Shown in pieces: positions 56,414 through 64,000 of a DNA stretch of 64,000 nucleotides (position 1 is its first letter; each line of letters starts with the position of its first letter). The notes below the pieces were generated by a model, which was not told the origin of the DNA, made no database searches, and saw nothing but the letters and a program-made list of their open reading frames with translations. The position numbers were made by a program, and so were the translations under genes. The DNA comes from Paenibacillus oenotherae (lineage in GTDB: Bacteria > Bacillota > Bacilli > Paenibacillales > Paenibacillaceae), in the NCBI RefSeq assembly GCF_019443105.1, contig NZ_JAHZIJ010000016.1, forward strand, positions 1 to 64,000, written 5' to 3'.

Positions 56414-56747
56414 TGGGACTCACTCCTTCTTCATTTCGTTTCATATTCTGGAAGACATGTGCCGTTTGTTCAGCGGCAGCAGCCACTTTATTTGCCGCAG
56501 CTTTACCGATTTCATTAACCCGGGTGCTGACATCACTGGCTTTATCCTTCGCTTGAGTGGCTAATGTACCTGCATGCTCGCGAGCCGCTGAGGAGAGCTC
56601 GGTTGATTTGCGGCGAATGGTCTCCCTCATATCCTTGCCTGATTTGGGTGTCATCAGCAATGCAGCTGTAGCGCCTACCGCACCGCCAATAATGAGACCT
56701 TTCCACAATTTATTACCGCCTGCTTGTCGATTATTCACGTTTTCCAT
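56370..56747 (-). CDS. YtxH-domain stress protein
   Basis: 125 residues. A glycine-rich hydrophobic segment (KGLIIGGAVGATAALLMTPKSGKDMR) is the YtxH signature; then a long amphipathic Ala/Lys/Glu helix resembling apolipoprotein or late-embryogenesis-like repeats. Such proteins are general-stress products at the membrane. First gene of a two-gene minus-strand unit. Confidence 0.88.
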   Translation of the reverse strand: MENVNNRQAGGNKLWKGLIIGGAVGATAALLMTPKSGKDMRETIRRKSTELSSAAREHAGTLATQAKDKASDVSTRVNEIGKAAANKVAAAAEQTAHVFQNMKRNEEGVSPNGSSNGAAIERSQS

Positions 56748-56941
56748 GATCGTCAGCTCCTTTATTTGAATGGTAAGAGTATGGCATAGAAGCAGTGGCT
56801 TCCGCCTGGTTGTATTCCTTCATGTCTCTTTTATACCCGCACCCTATGGCGTTTGAAACGAACGGCTGCTGCAACGAATAGGTTAAATGGGATTGAGGAA
56901 ACGTAGAGATTGAGCTGATAGATAGATGGAATGGCATTGGA

Positions 56942-58366
56942 ATGGGGGCGGTAATGATGCCGGATGAGGAGCCTGGGGATGGCGGCGAGCGGTTGGACGT
57001 AGAGTTGAATGGGGATGAGAGTTTAAGCGATGAGGAGCAGGAAGGATACGGGAGCATGAGTGGGGATCAGAACAGATACGGGAGCATGAATGGGGATCAG
57101 GACGGATACGGGAGCATGAATGGGGATCAGGACGGATACGGGAGTTTAAAGGAGGAACGGAAAGAGGACGTGGGCTTGAAGGGGGAGCAGGGGGGATACG
57201 AGAGTTTGAATGAGGAGCGGAATGAGAACGAGAGTATTGGGGAGGAGCAGAGTGAGGATGAGAGTATGAAGGAGGAGCAGAGTGAGGATGTGAGCATGAA
57301 GGTGTTCGGCGAGGCTGGTTCAATGAGGGTAGAGGAACGGTGGAATGAAGTGGATGAAATTGGCGGGCTGCCTCTTGTGGTTGCGACAAGGGGCGGCATG
57401 GCAGAGAACGTCCATCGCGGGCATGTGGCTGTCGTGCGGGCAGACGGCAAGCTCGTTGCTGCGGCAGGGAATGCGGATGTGTGGACGTTTATGCGGTCAA
57501 CAGCCAAGCCGATTCAGGCGATTGCCGCTATATTGGCCGGAGCTGTGGAGAAGGCCGGGCTGGATGATGCGGCTTTGGCGCTGATGTCTGCGTCCCACCA
57601 AGGCGAGGCGGAGCATATGGCGGTACTGGAACGGATGCTAGTGCAGACCGGTGTGGCAGAAGAGGAACTGATATTTCATGAGACATTGCCGAGCGGGATG
57701 AAAGGGCGGCATGAGTGGCAGCAAGGAGGCGGGCAGCCTCGCAAGCTGTACCACGTATGTGCAGGCAAGCATATCGGCATGCTTGCCCTCAGCAAGCAGC
57801 GCGGCTGGCCGCTTGACAGCTACTGGCAGCCGGATCATCCTCTTCAGCGCGAAGTGCTGCGCATAGTGAGCATCTTCGCAGGTCTGCCGCCAGAAGCCAT
57901 CCGCCTTGCAATTGATGGCTGCGGCTTACCTGTGTTCGCGATGCCGCTATGGCGCATCGCGCTCGCCTATGCACGGCTGGCCGCCCAGCCAGAGGCATGG
58001 GCGGACACCGCCGTCAGAGCCGCGGCTGCGCGCATTGCCGCGGCCATGAACAGCCACCCCGCCCTCGTCGAGGGCTCCGGGCGGCTGGCCACAACGATGC
58101 TTGGCGACGGGAACGTCGTCGCCAAAAGCGGTGCGCAGGGCATCTTCGTCTTCGCCTTGCGCCAAGAGCAACTGGCCGTCGCCATCAAGATGGACGACGG
58201 CACTGAATCCGCTTGGCCGCAAGCTGCCTGCGCTGTGCTGGAGCAGCTGCGCATCGGCGGCGAGCTCGCCGAGCGCATCCGCAGCGGGTTCCCGCCGTCG
58301 ATTATTAACGACGCGGGTCAAACGGTCGGGCGCCGCGAGCCATGCCTGCGGCTGCGCCTCCTGTAG
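56942..58366 (+). CDS. Asparaginase II-family protein with acidic repetitive N-terminus
   Basis: 474 residues. The catalytic family part begins about residue 140 (LPLVVATRGGMAENVHRGHVAVV) and contains MRSTAKPIQAIAAILAG, ASHQGEAEHM, YHVCAGKHIGMLAL and DGCGLPVFAMPLWRIALAYARLA of the asparaginase II group. The first 120 residues are an extra segment of about ten degenerate 10-residue units (YGSMNGDQDG type), strongly acidic and surely disordered. Relatives start near the catalytic part, so ATG 57322 or a nearby codon could be the ancestral start. The ribosome site of 56942 is poor; ATG 56957 is another option. Confidence 0.75.
   Translation: MGAVMMPDEEPGDGGERLDVELNGDESLSDEEQEGYGSMSGDQNRYGSMNGDQDGYGSMNGDQDGYGSLKEERKEDVGLKGEQGGYESLNEERNENESIGEEQSEDESMKEEQSEDVSMKVFGEAGSMRVEERWNEVDEIGGLPLVVATRGGMAENVHRGHVAVVRADGKLVAAAGNADVWTFMRSTAKPIQAIAAILAGAVEKAGLDDAALALMSASHQGEAEHMAVLERMLVQTGVAEEELIFHETLPSGMKGRHEWQQGGGQPRKLYHVCAGKHIGMLALSKQRGWPLDSYWQPDHPLQREVLRIVSIFAGLPPEAIRLAIDGCGLPVFAMPLWRIALAYARLAAQPEAWADTAVRAAAARIAAAMNSHPALVEGSGRLATTMLGDGNVVAKSGAQGIFVFALRQEQLAVAIKMDDGTESAWPQAACAVLEQLRIGGELAERIRSGFPPSIINDAGQTVGRREPCLRLRLL
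57005..57300 (+). repeat. 30-bp tandem repeat inside the asparaginase gene
   Basis: About ten head-to-tail units of exactly 30 bases (unit like GGATACGGGAGCATGAATGG plus GGATCAGGAC). The three near 57045-57135 are almost identical and the outer ones diverged. The period is a multiple of three, so the frame stays open. Purine-rich on the coding strand. Confidence 0.85.
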
Positions 58367-58428
58367 CATCCGTGCAGCTTGCTTGTAGCATGGAGCGCCT
58401 CTTCCTGTATCTGGCATATCGTCCTGGC

Positions 58429-58484
58429 AAAGAACCTCCTGCCCCACATAGCTCATAGCTAGTGGGCGCAGAGGTTCTTTCTTC
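58429..58484 (+). terminator. Terminator of the asparaginase gene
   Basis: AAAGAACCTC (58429-58438) pairs with GAGGTTCTTT (58471-58480), with an inner CCAC/GTGG stem, then CTT. The rest of the 58367-58692 gap holds no other gene. Confidence 0.8.
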
Positions 58485-58608
58485 ATATTTTGGCATGGCC
58501 TGAGCTGGACCCGCGCATATCCTAGACACATTATCCGCAACACGGGTTTTGTCCTACAGCGAGTAAGCCTGGGCCCGCTTCTGGCTGCCCTGCGCTTTCC
58601 TTCGCAGC

Positions 58609-58635
58609 GTTTCAGTCTTGCTGCCATTGGTGTAT
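58609..58635 (+). promoter_or_regulatory. Possible sigma-B-like promoter
   Basis: GTTTCA (58609-58614), 15 bases, GTGTAT (58630-58635), each one base from the Bacillus sigma-B consensus GTTTAA/GGGTAT. It lies 58 bases ahead of the small membrane protein. A weaker pair GCTTAC-N14-GGGTAC precedes the stress protein at 58943. Whether this organism has sigma-B is unknown. Confidence 0.3.
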
Positions 58636-58692
58636 ATGCAACATAGAACGATGCAAGACGAGTCCAAGTCCACTAAGAAAGGGTGAGCGTCT

Positions 58693-58854
58693 ATGTTAGG
58701 ATGGGCAGTACTATTTTTCATTGTTGCAATTGTCGCTGGAGTGATGGGATTTTTCACGCTGGCATCAGCGGCGGCGGGCATAGCCAAAATCTTGTTCTTC
58801 GTATTTCTGATCTTGTTCGTCGTCTCACTTATTTTCGGAAGAAGACGAGTCTGA
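58693..58854 (+). CDS. DUF1328/UPF0391 small membrane protein
   Basis: 53 residues: two hydrophobic helices ([20 protein letters not shown] and [17 protein letters not shown]) around [11 protein letters not shown] and a basic GRRRV end. This is the YtjA/UPF0391 family, found in many bacteria and often stress induced. GGGTGAGCG lies ahead of the ATG. No function is established. Confidence 0.85.
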   Translation: MLGWAVLFFIVAIVAGVMGFFTLASAAAGIAKILFFVFLILFVVSLIFGRRRV

Positions 58855-58942
58855 CCTAAGCTTCACAAGCATGGCAGAGATTCGAGCTTACAACAGACAC
58901 AAAGCGGGTACGAAACCCGCACATTAAGAGGAGGAATTAAAA

Positions 58943-59341
58943 ATGGCGATTACGACTAGAGTGACAAGTGTACATGCGGTGAGTACGATTCATGAGGCGA
59001 GAGAGCAGTTGGACAGCTATATCCGGCAGGGCTATACGAGAGACCAGCTGTTCGTTCTGACACATGAGAAGGATCGTACAGAGCGAATTGCCGAGCAGAC
59101 CAATGCCGAGCAGATCGGCATAAGCGAAGAGGGAATCGGAACTTCGATTGCGAACATTTTCCGCTCTCGCGGTGCTGAACTGCGGGCCAAAATGAGATCG
59201 GTGGGCATTAGCGAGTCAGAAGCCCAGCGGCTGGAAGAAGAGATGGACCGTGACAAAATCGTAGTCATTGCCTGGGGCGGCAAGCCTTATGAGGATGATG
59301 AATACGATCCGGACATCATGTACTATCCGCCGATTATATAG
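58943..59341 (+). CDS. YflT-like general stress protein
   Basis: 132 residues. An N-terminal alpha/beta domain (VHAVSTIHEAREQLDSYIRQGYTRDQLFVLTHEKDRT) of the general stress protein 17M/YflT family, followed by an acidic C-terminal part. AGGAGGAAT ribosome site. A strong terminator follows, so it is monocistronic or the end of a unit with the previous gene. Confidence 0.85.
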   Translation: MAITTRVTSVHAVSTIHEAREQLDSYIRQGYTRDQLFVLTHEKDRTERIAEQTNAEQIGISEEGIGTSIANIFRSRGAELRAKMRSVGISESEAQRLEEEMDRDKIVVIAWGGKPYEDDEYDPDIMYYPPII

Positions 59342-59383
59342 CCATCAGCCACACATCACACATCATGCTGCTGCAGCAAGCGA

Positions 59384-59416
59384 GTAGACCGTTCATCTGT
59401 GAACGGTCTACTTTTT
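59384..59416 (+). terminator. Terminator of the stress protein gene
   Basis: A perfect 12-bp stem (59384-59395 with 59400-59411), four-base loop TCTG, then TTTTT. Confidence 0.95.
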
Positions 59417-59442
59417 GTAGACAGGAAGAGGAGGGGGAGCCT

Positions 59443-60525
59443 TTGCCGCAAAGCCGGTTGTTTCGCACATGCATGACAATAACCGTGATGCTGCTCATTA
59501 TTTTTTTGTTATCCAAAGTCAGCTTCTTGTTCCAGCCGATCAAGGCGATGTTCCACCTGCTAATTGTTCCTTTTATGCTGGCTGGCTTCTTCTATTATTT
59601 GATGCGCCCGATTGTCCAGTATCTCGTTCATCGCAAAGTGAACCGGATAGCGGCGATACTGCTTATTTATTTGGCGATGGCTGCTGTTGTAACCCTTTTT
59701 GCTATTGTCGTATGGCCTGCTTTAATGAAACAAATCCATACATTCGCAGAGGGGGCTCCTGCATTTATTGAGAGCTTCAGAGAGCAGATAGAGAGGCTGC
59801 AGCACAATCGTCTTGTCGCCATGTTCAGTCCCGATCAGTCTGATCTGTCAACCAAGCTGTCGGAGTATCTGGATCAGGCCATTACAGCAGCATCGGATTA
59901 TGTGTCGAATTTCATTGCCGCCGTGACGAACTTCTTCATTGTAGTTGCCACAGCGCCGATTATTCTGTACTACATGCTCAAGGAAGGTGAATCGATACCG
60001 AGATCGGTGCTCCATCTCATTCCGCGGCGATACAACAAGGATGGGCAAGAGGTGCTGGAAGAGATTGACGGGGCATTAAGCGGCTTCATTATAGGCAGAG
60101 TTATCATTACATTTTTACTGGGCGTCATGATGTATGCGGGATTTATGCTGATCGGCCTGCCGTATGCGCTGCTGGTCACCGTGATTGCCACCGTACTGAA
60201 CATTATCCCCTACATTGGGCCGATTCTGGGTGCTATTCCGTGTATTATCGTCGCTTTCATCGATTCGCCGGCGATGGTGATCTGGGTAATCATTGTCACC
60301 ATTGTGACCCAGCAGATCGAAGGGAACCTGCTGTCGCCGCATATTTATGGCAAGCGGCTCGATATCCACCCGCTCACAACGATCCTATTGATGCTGATTG
60401 CAGGCGAGCTGTGGGGAATTGTTGGCGTTATCCTGGCGATACCGATCTACATGGTGCTCAAAATCATTATCGTACGCCTGTACACGCTGTTTCTCGCGGA
60501 GAAGGTGGAGGAGCTCGTCGAGTAG
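59443..60525 (+). CDS. AI-2E family transporter-like membrane protein
   Basis: 360 residues with about eight membrane helices; the order NIIPYIGPILGAIPCIIVAFI, then QQIEGNLLSPHIYGKRLDIHPLTTILLMLIAGELWGIVGVILAIPI is the signature of the AI-2E/PerM family (YtvI, YubA, YueF). TTG 59443 has AGGAGGGGGAG ahead; upstream codons overlap the terminator. Members move small solutes or ions; the substrate is unknown. Confidence 0.9.
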   Translation: MPQSRLFRTCMTITVMLLIIFLLSKVSFLFQPIKAMFHLLIVPFMLAGFFYYLMRPIVQYLVHRKVNRIAAILLIYLAMAAVVTLFAIVVWPALMKQIHTFAEGAPAFIESFREQIERLQHNRLVAMFSPDQSDLSTKLSEYLDQAITAASDYVSNFIAAVTNFFIVVATAPIILYYMLKEGESIPRSVLHLIPRRYNKDGQEVLEEIDGALSGFIIGRVIITFLLGVMMYAGFMLIGLPYALLVTVIATVLNIIPYIGPILGAIPCIIVAFIDSPAMVIWVIIVTIVTQQIEGNLLSPHIYGKRLDIHPLTTILLMLIAGELWGIVGVILAIPIYMVLKIIIVRLYTLFLAEKVEELVE

Positions 60526-60560
60526 CGCCATAGAGGCGCCATTCAACAAAGCCGCCCGAT

Positions 60561-61424
60561 CTACAGCTGTCTCATCGCCTCCCGATAGGCGCTTGGCGGC
60601 TGGCCATAGAACCTTCGGAATTGCTTGGAGAAATAGAGCGGGTCTTGAAAGCCGGCAGAAGAAGCGATCTGTTCAATCGTCAGCTCCGTTCTTTCCCGCA
60701 GCAGCAGACGTGCCTTGTCCAGCCGCAGCTTAAGCAGAAAGGTGACCGGTGTCATGCCGGTCTGCTGCTTGAACAGTCTGGATAAATAAGCGCGGTTGTA
60801 GCCGAGCGTATCCGCCATACTCTCCATTGACACCGGCTCGGCATACTGCGAGGAGAAGTAGCGGATGACTTGCCGGGACAACGCCTCTTCATCCTCGACC
60901 GCCGTCATTAAGCGATCCCCGTTGTCAGCCGCCAATGCAGCATATTCAGCGAACAGCAGCTGCAAATAGCCCGTGGAGCGCAGCAGCACAGAGGAGGGGG
61001 CCCCTCTCTTCCTGAATGTTCGCTCCATATTGCGGAAGAGAACAGCGATCCTCCGGTTGGTGCCGGTATCGACTATGGGCTGTGCCGCTGTCAGTCCCAC
61101 TGATGCGGCAAGCTCCCCTGCATCTCGCCCCTCGAAGGCGATCCAGCGATAATGCCAAGGATTATCCCCATGGGATTCATAGCTGATGAGCTGCTCCGGC
61201 GGTATGAGAAAGGATTGCCCCGCACGCAGCTCATAGACTTCATCCCCGCATGTGAAGGTGCCCGAACCCGACAAAATATGATGCAGCAGGTAGAAACTAT
61301 ATACTTTTGGACCTATCCGGTGGTTCGGTCTCGTCTGGCTCTCACCTGTGAATAATACATATAAATTACCATGCAGCGCAGCTGCAGGATTCGATACGAC
61401 GGTATATCCCGGCGGTCGCTCCAT
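60561..61424 (-). CDS. AraC family regulator with cupin domain
   Basis: 287 residues. N-terminal cupin-like sugar-binding domain (HHILSGSGTFTCGDEVYELRAGQSFLIPPEQLISY) and C-terminal double helix-turn-helix (MESMADTLGYNRAYLSRLFKQQTGMTPVTFLLKLRLDKARLLL, then IEQIASSAGFQDPLYFSKQFRRFYGQPPSAYR). ATG 61424 has AGGAGG ahead. Divergent from galK-galE, so probably the galactose- or galactoside-responsive activator of these genes. Confidence 0.92.
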   Translation of the reverse strand: MERPPGYTVVSNPAAALHGNLYVLFTGESQTRPNHRIGPKVYSFYLLHHILSGSGTFTCGDEVYELRAGQSFLIPPEQLISYESHGDNPWHYRWIAFEGRDAGELAASVGLTAAQPIVDTGTNRRIAVLFRNMERTFRKRGAPSSVLLRSTGYLQLLFAEYAALAADNGDRLMTAVEDEEALSRQVIRYFSSQYAEPVSMESMADTLGYNRAYLSRLFKQQTGMTPVTFLLKLRLDKARLLLRERTELTIEQIASSAGFQDPLYFSKQFRRFYGQPPSAYREAMRQL

Positions 61425-61563
61425 TCCCTGAATCCTCCTCATTATAAGCTGACAACAAATGCTGCTGTTATCCTATCATACGCCTTATCTGCATTTGATA
61501 AAAGTAACATTTGTCCATGTGCACCTACACATCGCACCATTTTCGTTATGGAGGGAATTAAGC

Positions 61564-61569
61564 TATACT
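61564..61569 (+). promoter_or_regulatory. Probable -10 box of the gal operon
   Basis: TATACT 43 bases before galK. No good -35 is found 17 bases upstream, which is usual for promoters that depend on an AraC-type activator bound next to the polymerase. Confidence 0.4.
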
Positions 61570-61611
61570 ATGGCTAGAAAATGAAACTACCCAAGGAGAG
61601 CGGGTATTACT

Positions 61612-62784
61612 ATGGCGAACATCCAAGAGCTGACTGAACGATTTGAACAGCTGTATGGCAAGTCAACGGAAGAGATTAGCGTCTTTCACGCACCAGGCAG
61701 AGTCAATTTGATCGGAGAACATACAGATTACAATGGAGGCTACGTTTTTCCGGCTGCGCTTACCTTCGGAACGACATTGCTGATCCGCAAGCGGATGGAC
61801 AGCTTGCTTGGACTTGCATCAACGAACTTCGCCGAGCACAAGCTGCTGCCGATTTCTCCTATTCGATATGAAGAAGGGGATCAGTGGATGAACTATCCCA
61901 AGGGGGTCGTCAGCGAGCTGCAGCAGAGCGGCTGCACCTTCGAGACCGGATTTGATCTGCTGTATCATGGCGAAATTCCCAATGGCGCAGGGTTGTCATC
62001 ATCAGCATCGATTGAAGTTGTAACCGCCTATGCGCTGCTGACTCTGTGCGGATTGAAACCGGACAGGATAGAGATAGCGAAGCTTTGCCAGAAGGCGGAG
62101 AATGAATTCAACGGGGTCCAATGCGGCATTATGGATCAATTCGCAGTGGCGAACGGCAAGAAGGATCATGCCATCATGCTCCTGTGCGATACGCTGGAAT
62201 ACGAGCTGATTCCTTTCAATACCGGGGATTATCAGCTTGTTATCGGCAATACGAATAAACGCCGCGGTCTTCTGGACTCCAAGTACAACGAGCGGCGGAG
62301 CCAGTGCGAGCAGGCGGTAAAGGAGCTGCAAGCGGTCTTTCCGGATTTGGCGCTGCTTGGCCAGCTTTCGCTTGCGGAGTTCAGGAAGTATGAGCATCTC
62401 ATCCGCGATCATACGGTTCGCAATCGCGCCAGACATGTGATGGAGGAGATCGACCGGGTCATCCAGTCCATTGAAGTGCTTGGGGCTGATGATCTTGCAG
62501 CTTTCGGCCGACTGATGAACGAGTCGCATGATTCATTGCGTGATCTGTACGAGGTAACAGGAACGGAGCTGGACGCTATGGTCAATGCGGCACGCCGCGT
62601 TCCTGGTGTATTAGGGTCGCGAATGACCGGAGCAGGCTTCGGCGGCTGCACCGTATCGCTTGTCCGCAAGGATCAGGTTGAAGCGTTCAAGCAAGCCGTA
62701 TCAGATGAATATAGCGCAGCAACGGGCCTCCAAGCTGATTTCTACGTATGCACGATTGGCAACGGGGTGGAGCAGCTGCTGTAA
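61612..62784 (+). CDS. galK: Galactokinase
   Basis: 390 residues of the GHMP family. Galactose motif GRVNLIGEHTDYNGGYVFPAAL (25-46), ATP loop GEIPNGAGLSSSASIEV and the third motif SRMTGAGFGGCTVSLV. It phosphorylates galactose at C1, the first Leloir step. AAGGAGAG ahead. It overlaps nothing and is followed by galE after 67 bases. Confidence 0.96.
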   Translation: MANIQELTERFEQLYGKSTEEISVFHAPGRVNLIGEHTDYNGGYVFPAALTFGTTLLIRKRMDSLLGLASTNFAEHKLLPISPIRYEEGDQWMNYPKGVVSELQQSGCTFETGFDLLYHGEIPNGAGLSSSASIEVVTAYALLTLCGLKPDRIEIAKLCQKAENEFNGVQCGIMDQFAVANGKKDHAIMLLCDTLEYELIPFNTGDYQLVIGNTNKRRGLLDSKYNERRSQCEQAVKELQAVFPDLALLGQLSLAEFRKYEHLIRDHTVRNRARHVMEEIDRVIQSIEVLGADDLAAFGRLMNESHDSLRDLYEVTGTELDAMVNAARRVPGVLGSRMTGAGFGGCTVSLVRKDQVEAFKQAVSDEYSAATGLQADFYVCTIGNGVEQLL

Positions 62785-62851
62785 ATGATATAGAAGTGAA
62801 TGCGGTGATGGATTCCTGTCACTAGCTGTTCCAGTAGAGGAGAGGTGCAAG

Positions 62852-63841
62852 ATGGCGGTTCTAGTTACAGGAGGAGCGGGCTACATCGGCTCGCATACGG
62901 TTGCTGCGCTGCTCGAGCGCGGGGAAGAAATTGTTGTTGTGGACAATCTTCAGCAGGGGCATAAGGAAGCGGTGCTGGGTGGCAAATTGTATATAGGCGA
63001 CCTGCGCGACAGTGAGCTGCTGGATACGGTTTTTCAAGAGAATGAGATTGAAGCGGTCATTCATTTTGCGGCCAGCTCGCTGGTCGGCGAGAGTATGGGG
63101 AATCCGGCCAAATATTATCATAACAACGTATACGGCACGCTCTGTCTGCTGGAGAAAATGAGCCAGTACAAGGTGGGCACAATCGTATTCTCCTCAACCG
63201 CCGCCACTTACGGCGAGCCTGTTCATTTGCCGCTCGACGAGCATGACCGCACACTTCCGACGAATACTTACGGCGAGACGAAGCTTGCAATGGAGCGGAT
63301 GATGCATTGGTTCGACATTGCTCACGGCATCAAGTATGTGTCGTTGCGCTATTTCAACGCTGCAGGCGCCCATGACAGCGGCGCAATCGGCGAGGACCAT
63401 GCGCCAGAGACGCATCTTATTCCGCTCGTGCTGCAGACAGCGCTCGGCAAGCGCCCGCATATCGCCATCTACGGCGAGGATTACCCGACAGAGGATGGCA
63501 CATGCGTCCGTGATTATATCCATGTCAGCGATCTGGCTGATGCCCATCTGCTGGCTGTTGATCGGCTGAGGAAGGGCGGCGACAGCGCCGTGTACAATCT
63601 GGGCAATGGCCAAGGCTTCTCCGTCAAGCAGGTGATTGACATTGCGCGGCAAGTGACCGGTTGTGAGATTGCGGCTTCTGCTGAGCCCAGACGGGCAGGC
63701 GACCCGGCCGTGCTGATCGCTTCTTCCAGGCGCGCGCACGAGGAGCTTGGCTGGAACCCGACCCGCAGCAGCCTGGAGAACATCATCAGCAGCGCCTGGG
63801 CGTGGCATACTGCCAAGCCCGATGGCTACAGCAAGCGGTAG
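62852..63841 (+). CDS. galE: UDP-glucose 4-epimerase
   Basis: 329 residues. NAD loop GGAGYIGSHT (7-16), Ser-x-Tyr-x3-Lys with SSTAATYGEP and NTYGETKLAMERM, and YFNAAGA. It interconverts UDP-glucose and UDP-galactose, and could also feed the EPS pathway. AGGAGAGG ribosome site. Confidence 0.96.
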   Translation: MAVLVTGGAGYIGSHTVAALLERGEEIVVVDNLQQGHKEAVLGGKLYIGDLRDSELLDTVFQENEIEAVIHFAASSLVGESMGNPAKYYHNNVYGTLCLLEKMSQYKVGTIVFSSTAATYGEPVHLPLDEHDRTLPTNTYGETKLAMERMMHWFDIAHGIKYVSLRYFNAAGAHDSGAIGEDHAPETHLIPLVLQTALGKRPHIAIYGEDYPTEDGTCVRDYIHVSDLADAHLLAVDRLRKGGDSAVYNLGNGQGFSVKQVIDIARQVTGCEIAASAEPRRAGDPAVLIASSRRAHEELGWNPTRSSLENIISSAWAWHTAKPDGYSKR

Positions 63842-63966
63842 CTCGCCTTTGGCAGGTACGGATTGCCTGGGCAGCCAGGATTGCCTCACATCCCAAGATT
63901 CACGGACAATGTTCCAGCAGTGGAACCCGCACATTATGACAGCCTGATCCCGGGAGGAATAGTAGC

Positions 63967-64000
63967 ATGACAGTACAGCAAAGGAATTACAGCAACAATG
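63967..64000 (+). CDS. Start of the next gal operon gene, cut by the window edge
   Basis: ATG with GGGAGGA ten bases ahead; the first 11 residues read MTVQQRNYSNN. By gene order it could be galT (UDP-glucose-hexose-1-phosphate uridylyltransferase), but eleven residues cannot show this. Confidence 0.5.
   Translation, partial: MTVQQRNYSNN

Noticed and set aside
57005-57300. Regular 30-bp repeats that might suggest a CRISPR array
   Set aside because: Units are head-to-tail without unique spacers and lie in frame within a coding sequence.
56883-57389. Pro/Ser/His-rich minus-strand frame with tandem repeats
   Set aside because: Antisense translation of the 30-bp repeat of the asparaginase gene; repeats with a period divisible by three keep all frames open.

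Overview
The window looks like a chromosomal segment of a Paenibacillus-type bacterium (Bacillales, moderate-to-high GC). Reasons: a KapB protein, strong AGGAGG-type ribosome sites, frequent GTG/TTG starts, a bactofilin/M23 pair, an LCP protein, and a lasso-peptide operon with the gene order of paeninodin from Paenibacillus dendritiformis. I saw no rRNA, tRNA, CRISPR array, prophage or insertion sequence.

Layout. Positions 1-10.2 kb hold housekeeping genes: a glycolipid glycosyltransferase, kapB, an OPRTase-like protein, a TetR regulator, a secreted SGNH hydrolase and an orphan gltB. Positions 10.4-11.3 kb hold two related micro-ORFs and an Xre-type regulator. A single-direction exopolysaccharide (EPS) operon runs from 11.8 to 33.0 kb. 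It has Wzz/Wze-type control proteins, a priming transferase, enzymes for UDP-glucose, GDP-mannose, GDP-fucose and UDP-glucuronate, seven further glycosyltransferase-type proteins, two acyltransferases, a Wzy-like polymerase, a Wzx flippase and, unusually, a MurB-MurA pair. A structured RNA between its second and third genes is a good candidate for the EAR antitermination element.

Positions 33.2-41.4 kb hold a sulfotransferase translationally coupled to a lasso-peptide operon: cyclase, a 42-residue precursor, HPr-kinase-like kinase, PqqD-like recognition protein, transglutaminase-like protease, nucleotidyltransferase and ABC exporter. Two beta-helix (pectate-lyase-like) proteins follow, then a divergent APS kinase (cysC), an LCP ligase, a small membrane protein, a PilZ protein, a truncated UDP-glucose dehydrogenase and a zinc-ribbon protein, up to 49.5 kb.

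These regions are tied together by a recurring 15-bp palindrome, GATAC-N5-GTATC. It lies in front of the EPS operon, the sulfotransferase/lasso operon, cysC/LCP, the PilZ gene and the zinc-ribbon gene. In two promoters it fills the -35/-10 spacer. The Xre-type protein beside the EPS promoter is the obvious candidate ligand. The most novel reading is one regulon that co-controls EPS production, PAPS supply, a sulfotransferase and a kinase-modified lasso peptide.

Positions 49.6-64 kb are ordinary again: an ABC transporter, bactofilin/M23, cardiolipin synthase, an FAD oxidoreductase, YtxH, an L-asparaginase with a repetitive acidic N-terminus, small stress proteins, an AI-2E-type membrane protein, and an AraC regulator divergent from galK-galE and a third gene cut by the window edge. 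A dispersed 190-215 bp repeat occurs twice, each time in a convergent intergenic gap.
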